A DNA stretch of 64,000 nucleotides from the NCBI GenBank assembly GCA_965262055.1, contig CBDHEI010000002.1, positions 1,798,001-1,862,000 on the forward strand, given 5' to 3'. This document shows positions 56,179-64,000 of the stretch, one piece after another. The first letter of the stretch is position 1; each line of letters starts with the position of its first letter. Under the pieces are notes generated by a model. It was not told the origin of the DNA. It did no database searches and saw nothing but the letters and a program-made list of their open reading frames with translations. The DNA is from G958296245 sp965262055 (GTDB lineage Bacteria > Chloroflexota > Dehalococcoidia > Lucifugimonadales > G958296245). The position numbers and the translations under genes were made by a program.

Positions 56179-56598
56179 TTGGCCAAGCTGCTTTTCGAGA
56201 TCGTCACGGCTGAGCGGTTGGTGTCCTCGCAGGAGGTCGACGTCGTGGTAGCGCCTGGCGTGGAGGGAGAGCTGGCGGTGCTGCCTCACCACGCGCCGCT
56301 GCTCACGTCGCTGCGACCCGGCGAGGTGCTGGTGCGCAACGACGGCGAGGAGACGTACATCGCCGTTAGCGGCGGCTTCCTGGAGGTGATGCCGGACAAG
56401 GTTACCATCCTTGCGGACGCCGCGGAGCGTGCCGAGGAGATTGACGAGCAGCGCGCGGAGGAGGCCCTTCGGCGCGCCCAGGAGCGCATAAAGTCGGCGC
56501 CCGCCGACGTGGACCTGGAACGCGAGCTCGCCTCGATGCGCTTTTCCCAGGCCCGGCTCGGCATCGCGCGCCGGCGTCGGAGGCGTGGCTCGTCGTAG
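56179..56598 (+). CDS. atpC: F0F1 ATP synthase subunit epsilon
   Basis: A 139-residue last gene of the operon, starting at TTG 56179 two bases after atpD. The beta-sandwich domain (LLFEIVTAERLVSSQEVDVVVAPGVEGELAVLPHHAPLLT) and C-terminal helices (AEEIDEQRAEEALRRAQERI) are present. The end is basic (RRRRRRGSS-like). Confidence 0.94.
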   Translation: MAKLLFEIVTAERLVSSQEVDVVVAPGVEGELAVLPHHAPLLTSLRPGEVLVRNDGEETYIAVSGGFLEVMPDKVTILADAAERAEEIDEQRAEEALRRAQERIKSAPADVDLERELASMRFSQARLGIARRRRRRGSS

Positions 56599-56676
56599 GG
56601 GCGGTATAGCCCAGGATACGACGAAAGCGATGCGCAACCGTGGCGTCCACAAGGGAGTGCCGCTACCAGACAAGCC

Positions 56677-57591
56677 CTAGGTCGATACCTTGTCGGCTAG
56701 TTGGGGGACTTGGGCCTCTGCGGGGGTGCCGTCGTGGGCTATGATCCGGATTGACATGTCTAGGGTGCTGCCCAGCTTCAGGTCGTACCGGTCTTCCAGG
56801 AACGGGTTGACGACTATGGTGCCCCAGTCGTAGAGGGCCCAGGGGTGGCCTGCCGCAGACGGGTGCGGGGCGACGGCTACGCCGGCGCGGCGTCCGTAGG
56901 GCGCGGGGCCTGTTACGTCCACCCAGGCCGCTGTCTGCCCATCGATTTCCTCGGATGTACGGCGCCCCTCGGAGTCGAGGGCTTCGGCGCCGTCGTCGAT
57001 GCGCAGGCCGTCGGCCAGCCGCACGGTGAAGTAGGCGTGGCGCGTGGGGCCTATGGAGACGTCCCACTCGGTGGGGGTTAGCTGGGAGCGCAGATCGAAG
57101 ACGTTCGCGGCGTCGCCGGGATGGATGTCTATGGTCCGGGTCTCGGTGGCGACGGTGCGTCTGTCGGGAGCGCCCCACTCTACGGGGCCCTGCCAGTGGA
57201 CTTGCTGGACGACCCTGAGGTGGCGCTCGGAGATCTCGCGGCTGTCGGTCGAGACGGCCAGCGTGCGGCTTGGTGCGCGGCCCTGGAAGATGTCGTTGAT
57301 GTAGAAGTTGTAGGTGCCGTCCTCCACCCTGTCGCCGGCGTACCGGAAGTGGCAGTTGAAGTGGTCGGCGCCAACCGTAATCGAGTTGTGGTGCGGGTGG
57401 TCGATGGGCATCTCGCCTGTGACGGCGACGCCTGCGGGGGTGAAGACAGGGTAGACGTAGGAGCGGTGGGCGCTCTGGCTGAAGGCGGCGATGGGCCTGC
57501 CGCGCCAGGCGACCTTGAGGCGCCTGGCCTGGGCCGTGGCGCCCTTTGGGAGGTCTACGGCGTCGTATTGAACGGTGAAGTTGCTGTGCAT
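56677..57591 (-). CDS. DUF6807 (PmoA-like) family protein
   Basis: A 304-residue protein of the family formerly annotated as methane oxygenase PmoA but found widely in sugar-degradation clusters. Blocks visible are RSYVYPVFTPAGVAVTGEMPIDHPHHNSI, SIGPTRHAYFTVRLADGLR and a C-terminal IRIIAHDGTP. The three conserved His in DHPHHNS may bind a ligand. It lies at the 3' end of a cluster with a Gfo/Idh oxidoreductase and a TIM-barrel isomerase, typical company. Confidence 0.85.
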   Translation of the reverse strand: MHSNFTVQYDAVDLPKGATAQARRLKVAWRGRPIAAFSQSAHRSYVYPVFTPAGVAVTGEMPIDHPHHNSITVGADHFNCHFRYAGDRVEDGTYNFYINDIFQGRAPSRTLAVSTDSREISERHLRVVQQVHWQGPVEWGAPDRRTVATETRTIDIHPGDAANVFDLRSQLTPTEWDVSIGPTRHAYFTVRLADGLRIDDGAEALDSEGRRTSEEIDGQTAAWVDVTGPAPYGRRAGVAVAPHPSAAGHPWALYDWGTIVVNPFLEDRYDLKLGSTLDMSIRIIAHDGTPAEAQVPQLADKVST

Positions 57592-57636
57592 GGACTCTCC
57601 AGGCTACGGAAGAACTCTTTCGAAACCCTCATTCAG

Positions 57637-57716
57637 CTCCCTTCCCGGTCGGGAAGGGAGAGGAAAAATATTTCTGAGGGACACCCTCAGACTCCCGGCA
57701 AAGGGGCTCTGCCCCT
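57637..57716. repeat. Triple-hairpin intergenic repeat
   Basis: Three perfect hairpins follow each other: CTCCCTTCCC/GGGAAGGGAG (57637-57660), CTGAGGG/CCCTCAG (57674-57690) and AGGGGC/GCCCCT (57702-57716). It resembles the two-hairpin block at 10428-10476. It may act as a transcript-stabilising or terminating element between the two minus-strand genes. Confidence 0.6.
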
Positions 57717-57790
57717 CTGCACTCCCCATATTGCTCCCCGGAGGACGTTCCAGCTACGTGGCGGGCGCGAAAACAGGACACTGGAGACGG

Positions 57791-58816
57791 CTACACGTCG
57801 CCGAAGTTGGCGATGCTGGGGGGGAGCTTGCCGTCGGGGAGGAACATCTCGCGCTCCAGGTCGAGGGGCACCGGCTTGCGGGCACGCATCGACTCAAGGG
57901 CCTTTTCGAAGATGAGGGTCGGGATGCAGGACTCCCACATGTCCATGGGGTTCGGGCCTCCCTCCATGCAGAGACGGGCGAACATGCCGAACTCCTCGTC
58001 GAAGCCGTTGTGGTACTCGTTCTGCTCGATGCCCGGCTCGTCGGTACCCTCGAAAACAAGGTTGTAGAAGCGGGTGGTGGCCGCGCTGACGGGGCCGGCG
58101 TGGACCTCCGCGTAGTGCTTGGGGAGTATGCCGCCTGAGCCTATGGTGCTGAATACGGATATGCCGAGGCCGCCGTTGGCGAACCGGATGAGGGTCGTGC
58201 AGGAGTTGGTGGGCTTGCCGTCGAATCCCTGCGCGTAGACCTCGACGGGCTGCGAGCGCATCACGTGCCAGATCCAGTGGAGGTTGTAGCCGGAGTTGTC
58301 GAGGATGCCGTTGCTGCCGTAGGGGCCCGCGGGGCCGTCGGGCCCCTGGCCGGGCTGGCCCGGGAGCCGCAGCGTGAACAGTACCGAGTAGGGCTGCTCT
58401 ATGACGCTCCGGAGCCTCTTGGTGACCGGGGAGTGCTTGAACCACCAGCCGCTCATCATCTGAACGCCCGACTCGTGGGCGGCGCGCTGGAGCCTCCGCG
58501 CCTCGGCGATGGTCATGGCGGGGGGCTTCTCGACGAAGACGTGCTTGCCGGCGCTGGCGGCCTTGACGGCGAGTTCGGTGTGGGTGTCGTGGGTGGAGCA
58601 GATGGCGACGGCGTCCACCTCGTCGTCGGAGAGCACCTGGTCGAGGTCGGTCGTCCAGTACTTCATCTCGCCCTGCTCGGCGCGCTCGCGGGCGGCCTCC
58701 TCGCGTATGTCCATGGCGGCGTGGACGCGTACTTCGGGCGTCTTGAGCATGTTGCGCAGGTGGGACCCGCTGATGCCGCCGCATCCGACGATTGCGATGT
58801 TTAGTTGTTTGTCCAA
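57791..58816 (-). CDS. Gfo/Idh/MocA-family oxidoreductase
   Basis: A 341-residue NAD(P)-dependent oxidoreductase. The Rossmann start reads IAIVGCGGISGSHLRNML, and the lysine motif is VEKPPAMTIAEARR. It has normal length and a C-terminal alpha/beta substrate domain (NSGYNLHWIWHVMRSQPVEVYAQG). It is flanked by DUF6807 and a sugar-isomerase-like gene in the same direction, suggesting a shared sugar pathway. Confidence 0.92.
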   Translation of the reverse strand: MDKQLNIAIVGCGGISGSHLRNMLKTPEVRVHAAMDIREEAARERAEQGEMKYWTTDLDQVLSDDEVDAVAICSTHDTHTELAVKAASAGKHVFVEKPPAMTIAEARRLQRAAHESGVQMMSGWWFKHSPVTKRLRSVIEQPYSVLFTLRLPGQPGQGPDGPAGPYGSNGILDNSGYNLHWIWHVMRSQPVEVYAQGFDGKPTNSCTTLIRFANGGLGISVFSTIGSGGILPKHYAEVHAGPVSAATTRFYNLVFEGTDEPGIEQNEYHNGFDEEFGMFARLCMEGGPNPMDMWESCIPTLIFEKALESMRARKPVPLDLEREMFLPDGKLPPSIANFGDV

Positions 58817-58843
58817 GGTGGCCTCCTCCGGTAGCAGTGGTCG

Positions 58844-58873
58844 GGGAGGGCGGGTTTCAAACCCGCCCCTACG
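58844..58873. repeat. 30-bp hairpin repeat, copy 3
   Basis: GGGAGGGCGGGTTTCAAACC followed by CGCCCCTACG, a perfect GGCGGGTTT/AAACCCGCC stem. It differs from copy 1 (48192-48221) by one base. Confidence 0.65.
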
Positions 58874-58906
58874 GGTGGCTTAGTGACGGTGATGTTCGGC
58901 ATCCTG

Positions 58907-59851
58907 CTATTCGGACTCGACCTGGCTGGTAAGCTCTGAGAGCCGGGCGTAGTTGATGCGCATCGCCTCCTCGGCGGAGCCGCTGGAGGGCCGGAAGTGG
59001 GTGGCGAGGGAGAGAATGGCCTCGCTGCGGTGGTCGCGCATGTTGCGGAGCACGGTGAGGTAGTCGACGTCCCCGTCGCCGAGGGGCTGGTAGTCGAAGT
59101 CGCGGTTGAGGCCGTCGTTGACTCGGAGGTCCTTGATGTGCAGGGAGTGGACGTAGGGGCGGACGTTGTTGAAGCCGGCCTGGGCTACGTCCGCCTCGCC
59201 GCAGTTGTAGTTGTCGGCGGGGCCCCACATGACCCTGAGCCGGGGGGACTTTATGCTCTCGGCCAGCCTGCGGAAGTTGCCGGTGGTGTTGGTGTAGTTC
59301 CAGGGCATCATGGAGACGGAGACGTCGACGCTGTGGCTTTCTGCCTGCTCGACGACCATGGAGAAGGCCCTGACCAGCTTCTCCATGTCGCCGTCGGCGA
59401 TGTAGCCGCCCCTGGTGAGCCAACGCATGGGCCAGGTCGGCTTGTCGGCCGTGTACTCGCCCGGCCAGGCGAAGCTGTAGGCGGAGACGGCGCCGACGCC
59501 GAGGCGGGCGGCGATCTCCATGGAGCGGACGAGGTCGTCGAGGTCCTTGCGGAACTCCGGGTGCTCGGCGAGGCTGTCGGCCTCCAGGTCGGTGAGGTGG
59601 ATGAACTTGAAGGGGCTTGCGGCGCTGATCATCATGAGCTTTAGGCCGTTGTCGTCGACCTTCCGGGCTATCTCGTCGAGCTCGGCGTCGGACATCTCGG
59701 CCACGGGCGGCCTGCCCGGGAGCGAGGCGAACCAGACGTACTCCACGCCTATGTCCTTCGCGGTCGGCAGAGCCTCATCCAGCGGCATCTGGAGCTCGTT
59801 GATGAACATGGCGGTGGTGAAGCTGTAGGGGGCTGGTTCGGGAGTGGTCAT
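58907..59851 (-). CDS. Sugar phosphate isomerase/epimerase-like TIM-barrel protein
   Basis: A 314-residue xylose-isomerase-like (AP endonuclease 2 fold) protein. The ATG at 59851 follows GGAGGT; upstream residues in frame are not family-like. Visible are AKDIGVEYVWFASLPG, VSMMPWNYTNTTGNFRRLAE, RVMWGPADNYNCGE and YVHSLHIKDLRVNDG, carrying plausible metal-binding Asp/His/Glu. It is the first gene of the three-gene minus-strand sugar cluster. Confidence 0.85.
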   Translation of the reverse strand: MTTPEPAPYSFTTAMFINELQMPLDEALPTAKDIGVEYVWFASLPGRPPVAEMSDAELDEIARKVDDNGLKLMMISAASPFKFIHLTDLEADSLAEHPEFRKDLDDLVRSMEIAARLGVGAVSAYSFAWPGEYTADKPTWPMRWLTRGGYIADGDMEKLVRAFSMVVEQAESHSVDVSVSMMPWNYTNTTGNFRRLAESIKSPRLRVMWGPADNYNCGEADVAQAGFNNVRPYVHSLHIKDLRVNDGLNRDFDYQPLGDGDVDYLTVLRNMRDHRSEAILSLATHFRPSSGSAEEAMRINYARLSELTSQVESE

Positions 59852-59905
59852 CGGGTTACCTCCAAGCGTGCGTCTGTGCGCGGGCGCTGAGTCTGTTTGT
59901 ACCAC

Positions 59906-60569
59906 CGGCAGGGCGGTTGCGCAATAGCCGCGGCCCTAGCGGGGCGAGCGCCCGGGGCCGAAAAATCGTTTCAAACTGTTCCATTCCGCCCCTCTTCGTA
60001 TGTGAGGCGTGGGACTGTTGGCAGCGAAATGGAGCGATTTTGGGGCACGAATGGACGCTAGACGAGGTGGTTTGAGCGGATTTGGGACGGGGCCTCGGGC
60101 GCTGTCGGGTGAGGCTTGGCAAGGTATGCAGGAGTCCGTGCATGGGGAGATAATAGCACGGGCGTTCGCGGGAATCAAGGACGGATTGGCCATCCACGAA
60201 GGGCACGAGGGACGAAGGGCGGGAAGGGACGCCCTGGACTCGGTCTAGCTTCCAGGGCCATGCGCCTTGGGTCATTCAGACCTTCGGCGAGGTTTTTGAC
60301 CGATGGGACGTTGAGGTTGGCGGACTGGACTCTGTACGTATCGGTGTCGGTCCATCAAGGGAGATTCGAGCCGCGTCCGCAAAGTCCCCGCGGTAGCTAC
60401 TCATGCTCGACCAATGGATTCAGTGAACCCTAGCTGAACTGGCACCTTCACTCAAGTCGTTGAGCCTGAAGTTGGAGGTCTGACGAAGAGCCTCCGCTCT
60501 CGGTACCTCGCTTGCGTAGCCTGACTAAGTCGGACGATTCCCAGGGTGACGACATCCTTGCCCCGACTC
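59906..60569. other. Gene-free stretch at the edge of the accessory island
   Basis: About 660 bp without a convincing gene. Base composition becomes more AT-rich from about 60400 onward. A 73-residue minus-strand frame at 60452-60673 exists but overlaps the promoter below and was not accepted. Confidence 0.45.
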
Positions 60570-60597
60570 TTGACAAGTGGTATTCTCCAACTATACT
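60570..60597 (+). promoter_or_regulatory. Strong sigma-70-type promoter of the accessory operon
   Basis: TTGACA at 60570-60575 and TATACT at 60592-60597 with a 16-bp spacer, about 160 bp upstream of the first gene. Confidence 0.65.
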
Positions 60598-60757
60598 GCT
60601 TGCCAGGTCTAGCACCAGCGTATGCTCCTAGGTTCCCTACACTTAGACCTTCTATCGCGGGAGAGGACTTCACCGAGTTACCCTTGCTACAGCCGTTCAG
60701 AGAAGCTCAAAGTTTGAGACTTCGGCGCGCAGGCAAGGAGTGGTGTGAACAAGAGAG

Positions 60758-61417
60758 ATGGCTGTGATCATTGAGGACATACTACAGGCCAATATGGTGC
60801 TCATTGGTGTCAGCCTGGTCAACACGCCTAACGAACTCGTAGCGTTTCGTGAAAGCGTCGGTACAGAGATAACGAGTGTCGAGGCTGGTATGGGGACCGA
60901 AGTTGTCAACCGTATTCACACCCTGAACCGAGACCGAATCAAAGTAACCGGGACTCCTGATAGATCAGGCATAGCACGAGAATATCCAGAAGAGAGCGAC
61001 CTTGCACGGTTGGCCCAAGTTGCTGGTATGGCAATTGCCAATACTGATCTCGAGGGTCAGGAATTACGGGCCTTCGGATACAATATAGAATTGGTCTATG
61101 AACCACCTTCAAGAGAGCGTGCGATTCAGTACCTGTTGGATCGACTGTTCGTGCCCAACCTCCTGCGAGATGGAGGGTTGCGATTGTTTGGCGGTTCTGG
61201 CCGACTGTTCTTTGAGAAGAATGGTAGGAACTGGCAGGCGGTCTTAGAGCCCAGATTCAACGATGATAAGACGACTAGGATCTTTGTGAGCCTGAACTTG
61301 CATAGGCCAGAAACCGACCTTGGGTTGCCCACAGAAGCCGAAATTGAAAGATCGCTGAAGTCATTATGGGATGAAGCTCACAACCTAGTGGACCAACTCG
61401 ATGCGAGCAGCAGATGA
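60758..61417 (+). CDS. Unrecognised protein, first gene of accessory operon
   Basis: A 219-residue soluble protein with no recognised family. The ATG at 60758 follows AAGAGAG. The composition is mixed alpha/beta: the middle has a segment rich in aromatic and basic residues (LRLFGGSGRLFFEKNGRNWQ) and the end is helical (AEIERSLKSLWDEAHNLVDQL). The stop overlaps the next start (ATGA at 61414). Lower G+C and different codon use from the flanking sugar genes suggest horizontal transfer. Confidence 0.7.
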   Translation: MAVIIEDILQANMVLIGVSLVNTPNELVAFRESVGTEITSVEAGMGTEVVNRIHTLNRDRIKVTGTPDRSGIAREYPEESDLARLAQVAGMAIANTDLEGQELRAFGYNIELVYEPPSRERAIQYLLDRLFVPNLLRDGGLRLFGGSGRLFFEKNGRNWQAVLEPRFNDDKTTRIFVSLNLHRPETDLGLPTEAEIERSLKSLWDEAHNLVDQLDASSR

Positions 61418-62328
61418 TGACTCCAGAAGTAACTGTTATTCACAGCGACACTGCAAATAGAAGGTCCATCGAGAGGGAGTTGCGATCGCAATATGAGGAC
61501 GAGGCCTTAGCACCCGAAAGCCGCTCGACACCCTCATTTTTCTGGGTGGGTGATAGATCTGACGTCCAGCCTACTCAGCCGTATCAGAGTGGCACGGTTG
61601 CTGAACAATCATATTCGACTGCTGGACTCCGGAGCCTCAAGGATCGCCCGCTAATGGGTCGTGTATTGTGTCGCACATTTTCGCCCAGCGAACCAAGAGG
61701 GCACGCTCAAGTTGTGTTCGATCCTGTGGTCGAGTCCTTCGCGGACGGCTTTGCTGCCCTACTTCCTTCGGTCAGCTCCAAGTACAGTGTATTTTCTGAC
61801 CCGACGAGTTGTTCAGTTGAAGCTGATGCTACGGCATCGTGTTCGCAGTTCGGAGCTGGCGAACTTTCGACGATTATGGGACCGCTTCAGCGTGACATGA
61901 TGCAGGTGCTGCGTGGCAGTGCTATGTTTGTCCCTCCTGGTTTTGCAGATGTTGGTTACGCCAATCTGATCAGCAAGGCCAAGGCGCAGTTCGAAGTCCC
62001 AATCAATCCCATCGTCCAGTCTTTCGCGGAAGGTTGTTCAGGTGTTCGCCCTTCAGCGGATACAGTGAAGACCGCCACTAAGATAGTGGAAGCAGCCTTT
62101 CAACATGCCTCTGAGAGAGATATCGAAGTCGATGAAACGGACGGTGTCCTATCATTTGAGCTAAGACTGAAGCGAGGGTTCCTAGTTGTTGGCTAACTGA
62201 GCCTTGTCGGCAGTCTTCATGCAAACGTCTACAACGACCAACATCCAGATGTCAATGCAGGCATTGAAGAAATATGGGTCAAGCACCTCCCCGGTGGCTC
62301 TGCCGAAGACCTAATAGCCTTGTTCTGA
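61414..62328 (+). pseudogene. Unrecognised protein gene with in-frame TAA, second gene of accessory operon
   Basis: The first part (61414-62196) encodes 260 residues. Past the TAA at 62194-62196 the same frame stays open with protein-like sequence (LSLVGSLHANVYNDQHPDV, IEEIWVKHLPGGSAEDLIALF) to a TGA at 62326-62328. One base change at the TAA would give a 304-residue protein. It begins MMTPEVTVIHSDTANRRSIE, overlapping the first gene by 4 bp. No family recognised. The shorter product might still be functional. Confidence 0.55.
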
Positions 62329-62344
62329 TCCTGCGCACCTCCTG

Positions 62345-62800
62345 ATGCCAGTTCCTGTAGACGATAGCGTCTGTAGATTCATCCGCCAAAAAGACTGGTC
62401 TACCGAACTTAATAAGCCGAAGGCGAGACTCTTCAAACAGCAGGATTTGTCAGTTTGGCACACAGGTAGGTTGGCGGAGCAAGGAGCTACTCTGGACGAC
62501 CTTCGAATCGAAGGCTTGGCTGGTTCTGGTCAACTCAATCTGACAGTGGGAGAATATCTGGATATAGCAAGCGAGGTCTCGTCCCGAATTGGGCAGACAC
62601 TCCAAGTTTGAGTTGAGTGGAGGCCCGACGACCAATTCGTAAAGGAGCCTTGGCGACGATGGCAGAACGCTCATGCCCAGGTTGAGATGACAGGAGCCAC
62701 GTGGGAGCACTTTCCTCCTGCGTTCAGAGATCTGGCAATAATCACGGCACAAAGGAAAGAAGTCATTATCCCACCGGATCTCGACGCTAACGAGCCATGA
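62345..62800 (+). pseudogene. Unrecognised protein gene with in-frame TGA, third gene of accessory operon
   Basis: Residues 1-88 (RFIRQKDWSTELNKPKARLF, LSVWHTGRLAEQGATLDDLR) end at TGA 62609-62611. The identical frame then continues for 62 codons with protein-like content (VEWRPDDQFVKEPWRRWQNA, ATWEHFPPAFRDLAIITAQR) to a TGA at 62798-62800. Restoring the stop would give 151 residues. It starts 16 bp after the extended second gene. Function unknown. Confidence 0.5.
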
Positions 62801-62814
62801 GCTTCTTCCTGTTA

Positions 62815-63453
62815 CTGCGCTAGCCCACCAACTGGACGCCCCACACCACATCCATCTCCACCCACCCCGTCGCCACGTCCACCGCCCAGGTGGAACCCTG
62901 CCACCGTCGCTCCACAGTGCGCCACCGTGTCCACTTCGACGAAGCCCGGTATCGCATCGTCCCAGTCCCTGAACGTACGCACCGCGATTCGGTTCCGAAG
63001 CATCGTTCCAGCCTAGGTCAGGCTTGTCGACCTCCTTCTCACCGGGACCTGGGCCGCAGCCAGCAGCCGCTCGAACGTTGCCGCACTTGCGCGCCCGAGC
63101 AGCGCCTCCGTCTCTGAGTCCATCTCCAGCTCCCCGAATGCCGCCAGTCGCGACGCCAACTCTCCCACGAATGGATGCAGCCGCTTGGCTCCGATCCCTC
63201 CTGCTCCCTCATGGACCACCCCGGCTGCGGCTGCCACCTCCGGGCCGTACTCGACCGACCTGCCCACTCGACCCCCTCTACCCTCTCGGCTACGGCCGGA
63301 TAGCAGCCGTACTGCCGACTTCCGGTGATAGTCCGTCACCGCCACCACCTCGTCCAGTATCCTTCCTTTCTCGGCCCTGCCGGCCCTCTGGTACCTCTCA
63401 CGCTGCCGCGCGACGTACTCTCGAATGCTCTCTCGGTTCACGGTCACCTCCAT
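62815..63453 (-). pseudogene. Decayed integrase-type (IS481/ISNCY-like) transposase
   Basis: From the ATG at 63453 it reads MEVTVNRESIREYVARQRER and RAEKGRILDEVVAVTDYHRKSAVRLL, a typical N-terminal helix-turn-helix region. A TAG at 63013-63015 interrupts it. The frame then continues into the catalytic core (MLRNRIAVRTFRDWDDAIPG, FVEVDTVAHCGATVAGFHL). After that a frameshift leads to WAVDVATGWVEMDVVWGVQL, and the gene ends abruptly. Nonsense, frameshift and truncation together mark it as dead. Confidence 0.75.
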
Positions 63454-63455
63454 GT

Positions 63456-63513
63456 CTTCGGTAACCGTAATTTTGAGGCACATTCCTTCCTTCGGTAACC
63501 ATATTGTTGAGGT
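63456..63513. repeat. Paired 24-bp direct repeats at the transposase 5' side
   Basis: CTTCGGTAACCGTAATTTTG plus AGGC (63456-63479) and CTTCGGTAACCATATTGTTG plus AGGT (63490-63513) match at 20 of 24 positions, 34 bp apart. They probably are transposase-binding sites of the element end. Confidence 0.55.
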
Positions 63514-63524
63514 CATGCGCGCCA

Positions 63525-63554
63525 TTGACATTGCAAGGACGCATGTTCTAGTAT
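63525..63554 (+). promoter_or_regulatory. Promoter upstream of the phage-like gene
   Basis: TTGACA at 63525-63530 and TAGTAT at 63549-63554, 18-bp spacer, about 65 bp before the GTG start. Confidence 0.45.
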
Positions 63555-63619
63555 CTTGTGCAGGGTATGGACGGGCCATTGGGGTCCGTCCCAAGTTTTT
63601 TTTTGAGGAGGGGTGTGCG

Positions 63620-64000
63620 GTGGCGTTCTTCGATTCGAGGGCATCGAGGTTCTTGATGGACGACGCGGGCGGTGTGCGGCGCGACCTGTCGGCGTACCTT
63701 ACGGAGGTCGGCGGGCTTCCAGGCGCGCGCGGGCTGACTGAGGCGACGGCGCTCGGGGACGATGGGGTGTCGTTCGTGACCGGCCTGGAGGACGCGTCGA
63801 TCACGTTGAGGGGGCTGTTCGACGACGCGGAGACGGGCGGGCCGGACGCGGTGCTCGGTCCGCTGCGGGCGCACGAGAGTGCGGTCGGCTTCGAGTCCGG
63901 GCCGTCGGGCGCGCGAATGAGCGGCCCCCGATACATGGGCAGGTGCTGGGTCGTCTCCTACGAGCTTCGGAGCCGCGTTGGGCGGCTGGTCGAGTGGACG
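63620..64000 (+). CDS. Phage tail-tube-like protein (3' end outside window)
   Basis: The frame is open from GTG 63620 to the window edge (127 codons). A purine-rich GAGGAGGGG lies just upstream, preceded by a run of nine T. The sequence (SRFLMDDAGGVRRDLSAYLT, GDDGVSFVTGLEDASITLRG, FDDAETGGPDAVLGPLRAHE, SGPRYMGRCWVVSYELRSRV) has the strand pattern of small phage tail-tube proteins. The call is from pattern memory only. It suggests a prophage or tail-like particle cluster to the right. Confidence 0.5.
   Translation, partial: MAFFDSRASRFLMDDAGGVRRDLSAYLTEVGGLPGARGLTEATALGDDGVSFVTGLEDASITLRGLFDDAETGGPDAVLGPLRAHESAVGFESGPSGARMSGPRYMGRCWVVSYELRSRVGRLVEWT

Noticed and set aside
60452..60673. 73-codon minus-strand frame
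   Set aside because: It overlaps a strong plus-strand promoter, begins with GTG without a site, and matches nothing known.
62609..62611. Selenocysteine or other recoding of the in-frame TGA
   Set aside because: No SECIS-like hairpin evident just after it, no redox motif, and neighbouring genes also carry TAA and TAG interruptions, so decay is simpler.
1..64000. CRISPR array, rRNA or tRNA genes
   Set aside because: No regularly spaced repeat array and no rRNA or cloverleaf sequence was recognised on either strand.

Overview
The window is a 64 kb stretch of high-G+C bacterial chromosome. Content suggests a Chloroflexota member of the SAR202/Dehalococcoidia kind. The grounds are a dipeptide-type solute-binding lipoprotein with a (V-x-K-E-V)n linker, a UPF0182 membrane protein inside an arginine operon, paired Gfo/Idh/MocA and TIM-barrel sugar genes, and many hairpin repeats between genes. 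This is inference from gene content; no rRNA or tRNA gene was seen.

Layout. 1-2482: the 3' part of recF and a PQQ-type sugar dehydrogenase lipoprotein. 2501-11609: a carbohydrate/peptide uptake block (zinc-type dehydrogenase, solute-binding protein, two permeases, a sialidase-like protein, a mannonate dehydratase-like enzyme). A 124-bp MITE with IS66-like ends sits just before the promoter of the solute-binding protein. 11806-27608 (minus): a long run of closely spaced genes, argJ-argB-UPF0182-argD-argG, then an acyl-CoA dehydrogenase, a MaoC hydratase, an aspartic protease-like protein, argH, rpe, a coiled-coil protein with a Cys-free HesB/IscA-like end, and an M16 peptidase lipoprotein frameshifted inside its Thr-Pro repeat.

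27802-37302 is a mobile-element hot spot. Two direct copies of one IS1380-family element (ISA here) and two inverted copies of another (ISB here) are present. One ISB lies inside ISA copy 1. The other splits a gene for an AAA ATPase fused to a TOPRIM/DUF4435-like nuclease domain, an architecture shared with OLD/PARIS-type phage defence. Target duplications are visible for all four insertions, and removing ISB restores one 538-aa reading frame.

37750-47701 holds mostly single metabolic genes: a GlcG/HbpS-like protein, a molybdenum hydroxylase large subunit, RNase D, an FAD oxidoreductase, a Gfo/Idh oxidoreductase, a coupled three-gene set with an AlkZ-like winged-helix protein, a DUF1801 protein and a small exported protein. 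48620-56598 is the complete F-type ATP synthase operon (atpZ-B-E-F-H-A-G-D-C). An IS5-family element is inserted exactly at the atpA stop codon, between atpA and atpG.

56677-59851 (minus) is a three-gene sugar-metabolism cluster. 60570-63453 is an AT-richer accessory island: an unrecognised three-gene operon with its own promoter, in which two genes carry in-frame stops, followed by a decayed integrase-type transposase. The right edge (63620-64000) enters a phage-tail-like gene. The best candidates for new biology are the broken AAA-TOPRIM gene and the unrecognised three-gene island.
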